Source of the DNA: Flavobacteriales bacterium UBA5933
GTDB lineage: Bacteria > Bacteroidota > Bacteroidia > Flavobacteriales > Weeksellaceae
Assembly: GCA_002430925.1 (NCBI GenBank)
Contig: DJDD01000148.1
Coordinates: forward strand, 1-45,354
Length of the DNA: 45,354 nt
Direction of reading: 5' to 3'
The notes below the pieces were generated by a model. That model was not told where the DNA came from, ran no database searches, and saw only the letters and a program-made list of their open reading frames with translations. A program made the translations under genes and the position numbers. Of this stretch, positions 41,236 through 45,354 are shown piece by piece (within the stretch, counting starts at the first letter, position 1; every line of letters starts with the position of its first letter).

Positions 41236-42009
41236 ATGAGTATATTACATAGTAAGATTGTTGGTTCTGGAGATAAACATTTACTTGTTTTTCATGGATT
41301 ATTTGGTCAATTAGATAATTGGAATACTTTAGGAAAAGGATTCGGAGAATATTTTACTACTCATTTAATTGATTTACGTAATCATGGAAGAAGTTTTCAT
41401 GATAATGATTCTTCTATTGAAGCCATGACAGAAGATATTATCCATTATATGGATGCTAACGCTATTGAAAAAGCCCATCTTTTGGGACATTCTTTAGGAG
41501 GACGAGTTGTAATTAATTTTGCGATGCTTCATCAAGATAGATTAGATCATTTAATTGTTGCAGATATGGCACCGAAAGCCTATCAACCTCATCACAATGC
41601 AATTTTTAAAGCATTAAATTCTGTTGATTTTGATAAAGTAGAATCAAGAAAAGATGTTGAAAGTATTTTAAGTGAATATATCCCTGAAATTGGAGTTCGT
41701 CAATTTCTGTTAAAAAATGTTTATCATGCAGAAAATGGAAAATACGCCTTTCGATTTAATTTACCTGTTCTATATAAATTTTATGATAAAATGATTGGTC
41801 ATGATTTATTAAAAGGAGAATTTGATGGACCAACTTTATTTTTAGGAGGAGCTAATTCTGATTATATTTTACCAGAGGATGAAATGATAATTAAAGAACG
41901 TTTTCCAAATGCAGAAATCAAAAAAATTGCAAATGCCGGACATTGGATTCATGCAGAAAACCCTAAAGATTTTATGAGTGAGATTTTAGATTTCTTGTTG
42001 AATAAATAA
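41236..42009 (+). CDS. alpha/beta-hydrolase (YbfF-like esterase)
   Basis: A 257-residue alpha/beta-hydrolase: oxyanion region FHGLFGQLDNWNTLG, nucleophile S86 in GHSLGGR, acid near DYILPEDE, and catalytic histidine in AGHWIHAENP (near 237). HLIDLRNHGRS is typical of the YbfF esterase branch. The natural ester is unknown. The short 4-base gap after pdxJ suggests co-transcription. A bidirectional terminator follows. Confidence 0.9.
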   Translation: MSILHSKIVGSGDKHLLVFHGLFGQLDNWNTLGKGFGEYFTTHLIDLRNHGRSFHDNDSSIEAMTEDIIHYMDANAIEKAHLLGHSLGGRVVINFAMLHQDRLDHLIVADMAPKAYQPHHNAIFKALNSVDFDKVESRKDVESILSEYIPEIGVRQFLLKNVYHAENGKYAFRFNLPVLYKFYDKMIGHDLLKGEFDGPTLFLGGANSDYILPEDEMIIKERFPNAEIKKIANAGHWIHAENPKDFMSEILDFLLNK

Positions 42010-42026
42010 ATTGAAAAGATTAAAAT

Positions 42027-42064
42027 AAAAAAGTAGCATTATAAAAATACAATGCTACTTTTTT
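42027..42064. terminator. bidirectional terminator
   Basis: AAAAAGTAGCATT and AATGCTACTTTTT form a 13-bp stem with T-runs on both strands. It lies between the convergent hydrolase gene and GNAT gene and serves both. Confidence 0.88.
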
Positions 42065-42069
42065 ATTTT

Positions 42070-42597
42070 TCAAGATTTATCGAGTGCCCAATAAATTGTA
42101 TTTTCATCTCGACTGTATTCTATAAAATTTAATTTTTTCAATAAATTACTAGAATCTATATTATCAATATAACAACAAGCTGTTATACATTCTAAAAAAT
42201 TATTAGAAAAAGCCCATTCAATTAGCAATTGACAAGCTTCTTGAGCATAACCTTTTTTTCTTTCTTCTTTTATTATACCATAGCCAATATCGATACTTTT
42301 AGTTATAAAATTATATCCTTTAAAACCGACATCCCCTATAATCTCTCTTGTATCTTTTTTTATAATCATCCAAGATTCAAATCCTGTAGGATAATCTACT
42401 TTAGAAAGATTTCTTATGATTTTTGGTAAAGTTTCTATAATTTCATCATCAGGCCAATTAACACCTCTTATGAGATTTAATGTTTTTAAATCCGAAAAAT
42501 CATTATTTGAAATATTTACACAAAATTTTAAGGTAAATGGAATTAAAATTAATCTATCACTTAATAATTCCTTCTTTTCTAAATCATCTAAATTCAT
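42070..42597 (-). CDS. GNAT acetyltransferase, RimJ/RimL type
   Basis: A 175-residue GNAT with the RimJ/RimL-like pattern: LLSDRLILIPFT near the start, ESWMIIKKDTREIIGDVGFKG, IDIGYGIIKEERKKGYAQEA (acyl-CoA loop) and CCYIDNIDSSNLLKKLNF. It probably acetylates a protein N-terminus or small amine; the substrate is unknown. It overlaps the upstream ABC ATPase gene by 4 bases, so the two are translated together. Confidence 0.88.
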   Translation of the reverse strand: MNLDDLEKKELLSDRLILIPFTLKFCVNISNNDFSDLKTLNLIRGVNWPDDEIIETLPKIIRNLSKVDYPTGFESWMIIKKDTREIIGDVGFKGYNFITKSIDIGYGIIKEERKKGYAQEACQLLIEWAFSNNFLECITACCYIDNIDSSNLLKKLNFIEYSRDENTIYWALDKS

Positions 42598-43562
42598 AAT
42601 TGATGAAACTTTTCTATAGTAAAATGAATAGCATCATCTTGTGATAATTTTATTTTTGAGTAACCTACTAATTCAATATCATTCAAAGAAAAACGAACTA
42701 AATAATCTCTCCCTTGAAATTTAACATCTAAAATTTTTGCTTCAAAATTTCCATTATTTGATATTACAATTTCTTCTGGGTAAATAACAACTTTATTATC
42801 TGCTGTAATATTTAGTTGTTTAGCAACATTGGCTGATAAAATATTTACATAGCCAAAAAGACGAGAAACATATTCAGACTTAGGGAAATTTCTTACATTT
42901 TCTACATGGTCAAATTGAATCATTTTTCCATGTTCTAAAACTAATATTTTATCTGAAGTATAAAAAGCATCATTCAAATCATGTGTTGTAAAAATAACAG
43001 TTATTTCATGCTTTTTACACCATTTCATTATCTTTTCTCTTATAGTCAACTTTAAAGTTTGATCGAGATTAGAAAAAGGCTCATCCAATAATAAAATTTT
43101 AGGTTGTTGAGCTAATGCTCTTGCGATAGAAACTCTTTGCCTTTGTCCACCACTTAATTTATTAGGAAAAATATGTTTGAAATCTAGTAATTCAACCACA
43201 TCTAAAGCTTCATCTATTTGTTGTTGTTTTAAATCTAAATCAAAATTACTTAAGAATTTCCCCACATTCTCTCCAACAGTAACAAAATCTAATAAATCAT
43301 AATCTTGAGCTACATATTTCATCATCTCATGACCAGGAATTAAATTATAAGCTGGACCTCTCAATTTTTTATCATAGTATAAAATTTCACCTTGATTAAA
43401 ATCTAATAAGCCATAAATCAATTTTAACAATGTTGATTTTCCACTTCCACTTTCACCTATAATACTTGTAACTTCTCCTTTTTCTACAGAAAAACTAACA
43501 GATTCTACTACTTTTTCTGTAAAATCTGGATAATTATAGTCAAGATTTTGAATATTTAGCAC
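42594..43562 (-). CDS. ABC transporter ATP-binding protein with TOBE-like tail
   Basis: A 322-residue ATPase. The start is taken at GTG 43562 (giving MLNIQNLDYNYPDF, a usual ABC opening). A TTG at 43619 could add 19 residues, but their sequence is not family-like. It has Walker A GESGSGKST, Q-loop YVAQDYD, signature LSGGQRQR, Walker B ILLLDEP and the H-loop in FTTHD. The C-terminal part (about 225 onward, ILSANVAKQLNITADNKVVIYPEEIVIS) is TOBE-like, as in PotA/CysA importers. No permease or binding protein gene is nearby. Confidence 0.88.
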   Translation of the reverse strand: MLNIQNLDYNYPDFTEKVVESVSFSVEKGEVTSIIGESGSGKSTLLKLIYGLLDFNQGEILYYDKKLRGPAYNLIPGHEMMKYVAQDYDLLDFVTVGENVGKFLSNFDLDLKQQQIDEALDVVELLDFKHIFPNKLSGGQRQRVSIARALAQQPKILLLDEPFSNLDQTLKLTIREKIMKWCKKHEITVIFTTHDLNDAFYTSDKILVLEHGKMIQFDHVENVRNFPKSEYVSRLFGYVNILSANVAKQLNITADNKVVIYPEEIVISNNGNFEAKILDVKFQGRDYLVRFSLNDIELVGYSKIKLSQDDAIHFTIEKFHQL

Positions 43563-43664
43563 TTTTAAAAAATTTTTGTTTATTTTTGGATAAAGGTATT
43601 TAGAATAATTTAAAATCAATTTAATTTATTGATTTATGTCAATACCTACAATACATATATCAAC

Positions 43665-43672
43665 TATTTTTG
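43665..43672 (+). promoter_or_regulatory. promoter -7 box for the YceI lipoprotein gene
   Basis: TATTTTTG matches TAnnTTTG, 20 bases before ATG 43693. It lies downstream of the in-frame ATG at 43636 and thus argues against that earlier start. Confidence 0.55.
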
Positions 43673-43692
43673 TTAAAAATTTAAAAAACGAT

Positions 43693-44373
43693 ATGAAAAA
43701 ATTATTTTTAGGATTAGCAGTTGTTTCTACTATCGCGTTAACATCTTGTGGAGGAAAAACTGAAACTAAAGAAACTACAGAAGCTAAAGAAGGAGCTACA
43801 GCTACAGAAGGAGCTACAGATTATGCAGTAGATACAACAACATCTATTGTTAACTGGAAAGGAGGAAAAACTTTTGATGATATTAAAAAACCAGAAGAAG
43901 GACACTATGGTGATGTAAAATTAAAAGAAGGGACTATAAAAGTTAATAATGGTGTTTTAGAATCAGGTAAATTCGTTGCTGATTTTACATCTTTTGAATC
44001 TAAAGATTTAGATGCTGATAAAGAAAGTAAAGGAAAATTAGAAGGACACTTAAAATCTGCTGACTTCTTAGACGTTGAAAAATACCCAACAGCTACATTT
44101 GAAATTACAGGAGTTAAAGCTTTAGAAGGAGGTGACTACAATACTGAAATCTCTGGTAACTTAGATTTCCGTGGAACTCCTAAAAATATTACATTTAAAG
44201 CTAATGTAACAGTTGGTGCTGATGATGTAACTATTAAATCTGAAGAATTCGGAATTAATCGTAAAGATTTTGGAATCACTTTCCCAGGTGCAGGAGGTTC
44301 TATCATTAAAGATGAAGTTTTATTACAAGTTGATCTTACAGCTAAACCTTCTACAGCAGAAGTAGCTAAATAA
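43693..44373 (+). CDS. YceI family lipoprotein
   Basis: A 226-residue protein. The start at 43693 gives a lipoprotein signal (MKKLFLGLAVVSTIALTSC, lipidated C19) followed by a Thr/Glu/Ala-rich tether and a YceI beta-barrel domain (about 45-220). That domain contains VDTTTSIVNWKGGKTF, GHLKSADFLDVEKYPTATFEITG, ISGNLDFRGTPKNITF and FGINRKDFGI. YceI domains bind isoprenoid-like lipids in a hydrophobic channel; the role in Bacteroidota is unproven. It is monocistronic between its own promoter and terminator. Confidence 0.93.
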   Translation: MKKLFLGLAVVSTIALTSCGGKTETKETTEAKEGATATEGATDYAVDTTTSIVNWKGGKTFDDIKKPEEGHYGDVKLKEGTIKVNNGVLESGKFVADFTSFESKDLDADKESKGKLEGHLKSADFLDVEKYPTATFEITGVKALEGGDYNTEISGNLDFRGTPKNITFKANVTVGADDVTIKSEEFGINRKDFGITFPGAGGSIIKDEVLLQVDLTAKPSTAEVAK

Positions 44374-44393
44374 TCAAAGTAATTAATAATATT

Positions 44394-44427
44394 AAAACCC
44401 TCACATTTTTTAATGTGAGGGTTTTTT
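44394..44427 (+). terminator. terminator after the YceI gene
   Basis: AAAACCCTCACATT and AATGTGAGGGTTTT form a 14-bp stem around a 4-nt loop, followed by further T. It begins 21 bases after the stop codon. Confidence 0.92.
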
Positions 44428-44512
44428 ATAAAATCTTATTTATTTTTTTATGATAATTAATTGAACTTAATTATATTCGTATTCATAATTAATTATATAC
44501 ATTAAAAACAAA

Positions 44513-45031
44513 ATGAAAACAATTAAGTTCTTCCATCCGGATGAAACATTTAATTATCAGATTGAAAAATCTTTATGTAAAGTCGTTTTTCAAGGAAATA
44601 AAAGATGTTTGTTGGTAGAAATACATTCCAATGATGATCTAGAACATGTAGAAGGAGATTCTTTACAAAATGATTTCCCTCAACTTTCTCTGTTTATAGA
44701 CGATTTTCCTTTAGATGCAGAATCTATTGAAGATTTAAATGGTAAAACCATTTCTATTCCTTACGGATTTGCTGAGGAAGAAGATGAAGATGGTGAACTA
44801 GTAGAAGTTTATTACACTACATTAAATATATCTGAAGAAGATTACGAAACTGTAAATAATAAACTTTCTTTTGATGTAAATGATAAAGGTGTTTTAACAT
44901 TAAATTGGAAAGGTGAAGTACAAAATTTCACAGAAGATTCTGATCAAGATATTCCTTTTGAAGTTGAATGTACTTTTGAAGATTTTGAATTTAATGATGA
45001 TGAATTTGAGGTTGACTTAAAAAAGATATAA
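44513..45031 (+). CDS. acidic cytosolic protein, unknown
   Basis: A 172-residue protein with no signal peptide or membrane segment and very many Asp and Glu residues (for example AEEEDEDGELVEVYY and CTFEDFEFNDDEFEVDLKK). The alternating hydrophobic pattern suggests a beta-rich fold with an acidic surface. No family is recognised and no catalytic motif is visible. It is flanked by terminators on both sides and so is transcribed alone. It could be a small binding or immunity-like protein, but nothing in the sequence proves this. Confidence 0.8.
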   Translation: MKTIKFFHPDETFNYQIEKSLCKVVFQGNKRCLLVEIHSNDDLEHVEGDSLQNDFPQLSLFIDDFPLDAESIEDLNGKTISIPYGFAEEEDEDGELVEVYYTTLNISEEDYETVNNKLSFDVNDKGVLTLNWKGEVQNFTEDSDQDIPFEVECTFEDFEFNDDEFEVDLKKI

Positions 45032-45037
45032 TAAAAT

Positions 45038-45070
45038 AAAAAGCTCCATAAATTGGGGCTTTTATTTTTT
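45038..45070 (+). terminator. terminator after the acidic protein gene
   Basis: AAAAGCTCC (45039-45047) pairs with GGGGCTTTT (45055-45063), with one G-U pair, followed by ATTTTTTT. It begins 7 bases after the stop. Confidence 0.8.
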
Positions 45071-45101
45071 TGTAATGCTTTCATAAAAGATTATATATTT
45101 G
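45069..45101 (+). promoter_or_regulatory. promoter for the acyltransferase gene
   Basis: TTTG (45069-45072), a 21-base spacer and TATATTTG (45094-45101) match the Bacteroidota consensus. It lies 36 bases before the ATG at 45137 and overlaps the end of the preceding terminator. Confidence 0.65.
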
Positions 45102-45136
45102 TTAGCATAACAATTAAGTATCAATCTAACTAAAAA

Positions 45137-45354
45137 ATGAATTTATTAAACCTTTTACAAAGAGTCACCTACACAGGAAAAAAAATATTATATATAGATG
45201 GATTAAGATTTTTCGCTGTAGTAAGTGTATTCATTGCTCATTTCTTTGATTACTATATCGACAACAATCCTGCTTTTAACGAAAAATCGATATAACTAAA
45301 TACATTTACATAAGTGCAGTAGGTGTTTTTTTATTTTTCGGAATAAGTGGTTTT
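45137..45354 (+). pseudogene. acyltransferase-3 family gene, frameshifted and cut by window end
   Basis: The ATG at 45137 opens a frame with KKILYIDGLRFFAVVSVFIAHFF, the first membrane segment and DGLR motif of acyltransferase-3 (OafA-like) membrane O-acetyltransferases. It stops early at TAA 45293-45295. The -1 frame continues as KIDITKYIYISAVGVFLFFG and ISGF, a typical second segment, to the window edge. One extra A in the A5 run at 45282-45286 would rejoin the frames (NEKIDITKYIYI). This is either a one-base deletion, a sequencing error or a phase-variable tract. The function, acetylation of a surface glycan, is inferred from the family. Confidence 0.7.

Noticed and set aside
43563..43619. 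TTG-initiated N-terminal extension of the ABC ATPase
   Set aside because: The added residues do not resemble the family; the GTG start gives the usual opening of the nucleotide-binding domain. Some doubt remains.
43636..43692. N-terminal extension of the YceI gene from an earlier ATG
   Set aside because: It would bury the lipoprotein signal peptide, and the promoter -7 box lies downstream of that ATG.
1..45354. CRISPR array, tRNA or rRNA genes, transposase genes, prophage genes
   Set aside because: I looked for regularly spaced repeats and for recognisable RNA or mobile-element genes and found none; a short tRNA could still be missed by eye.

Overview
The window looks like a chromosomal stretch of a low-GC member of the Flavobacteriia (Bacteroidota). 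The reasons are the A/T-rich base and codon use, promoters of the Bacteroidota type (TAnnTTTG -7 boxes, several with an upstream TTTG), little visible Shine-Dalgarno sequence, a GLPGLI protein beside an outer-membrane receptor, the exbB-exbD-exbD-tonB order, a DUF1599/BT_3928-type/tpiA cluster, and a split-E1 pyruvate dehydrogenase. The genus cannot be fixed from the sequence; a Flavobacteriaceae or Weeksellaceae member is likely. I see no rRNA, tRNA, CRISPR array, prophage or transposase gene.

Layout. 0.1-1.4 kb: two minus-strand genes of unknown function (a membrane-anchored DUF2931-like protein and a small membrane protein). 1.4-1.9 kb: a gene-free stretch with two kinds of repeat. 1.9-5.6 kb: a TonB-dependent-receptor-like barrel, a GLPGLI-family protein and a small exported protein. 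5.9-17.2 kb: an arginine/carbamoyl-phosphate block. GNAT, argR, argG, argC, a four-helix-bundle gene, argD, carA and carB lie on the minus strand; argB and argE are divergent on the plus strand. The ornithine-stage transcarbamylase is not in the block. 17.3-20.3 kb: the TonB/ExbB/ExbD energy-transduction operon. 20.7-24.7 kb: topB, a WYL regulator and an exported protein that resembles an inactivated amidase_3 domain. 24.9-31.5 kb: tpiA, an oligopeptide-type permease, a BT_3928-type DoxX protein and DUF1599 (minus); folP (plus); comM/yifB (minus); cdd (plus). 31.5-34.1 kb: pdhA-pdhC. 34.6-39.5 kb: rimP-nusA-infB. 39.6-45.4 kb: DUF456, pdxJ, an alpha/beta hydrolase, a GNAT, an ABC ATPase, a YceI lipoprotein, an acidic unknown protein, and the start of an acyltransferase-3 gene that carries a frameshift and runs off the window.

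How the genes work together. The arg block covers glutamate to N-acyl-ornithine (GNAT, ArgB, ArgC, ArgD), deacylation (ArgE), argininosuccinate synthesis (ArgG) and carbamoyl phosphate supply (CarAB). ArgR sits just behind a promoter that is immediately followed by a good ARG-box palindrome. CarA and CarB resemble the eukaryotic CAD/CPS1 type more than the E. coli type. TonB/ExbBD would energise outer-membrane receptors such as the one at 1.9-4.6 kb. rimP-nusA-infB is the conserved translation/transcription operon.

The most interesting non-coding signal is a structured intergenic element seen four times (about 1500-1594 on the minus strand, and 22809-23047, 34338-34452 and 40239-40352 on the plus strand). 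Its flanks are conserved while the hairpin arms differ in sequence and, in three copies, remain exactly complementary. This implies selection on, or amplification of, a folded RNA or DNA.
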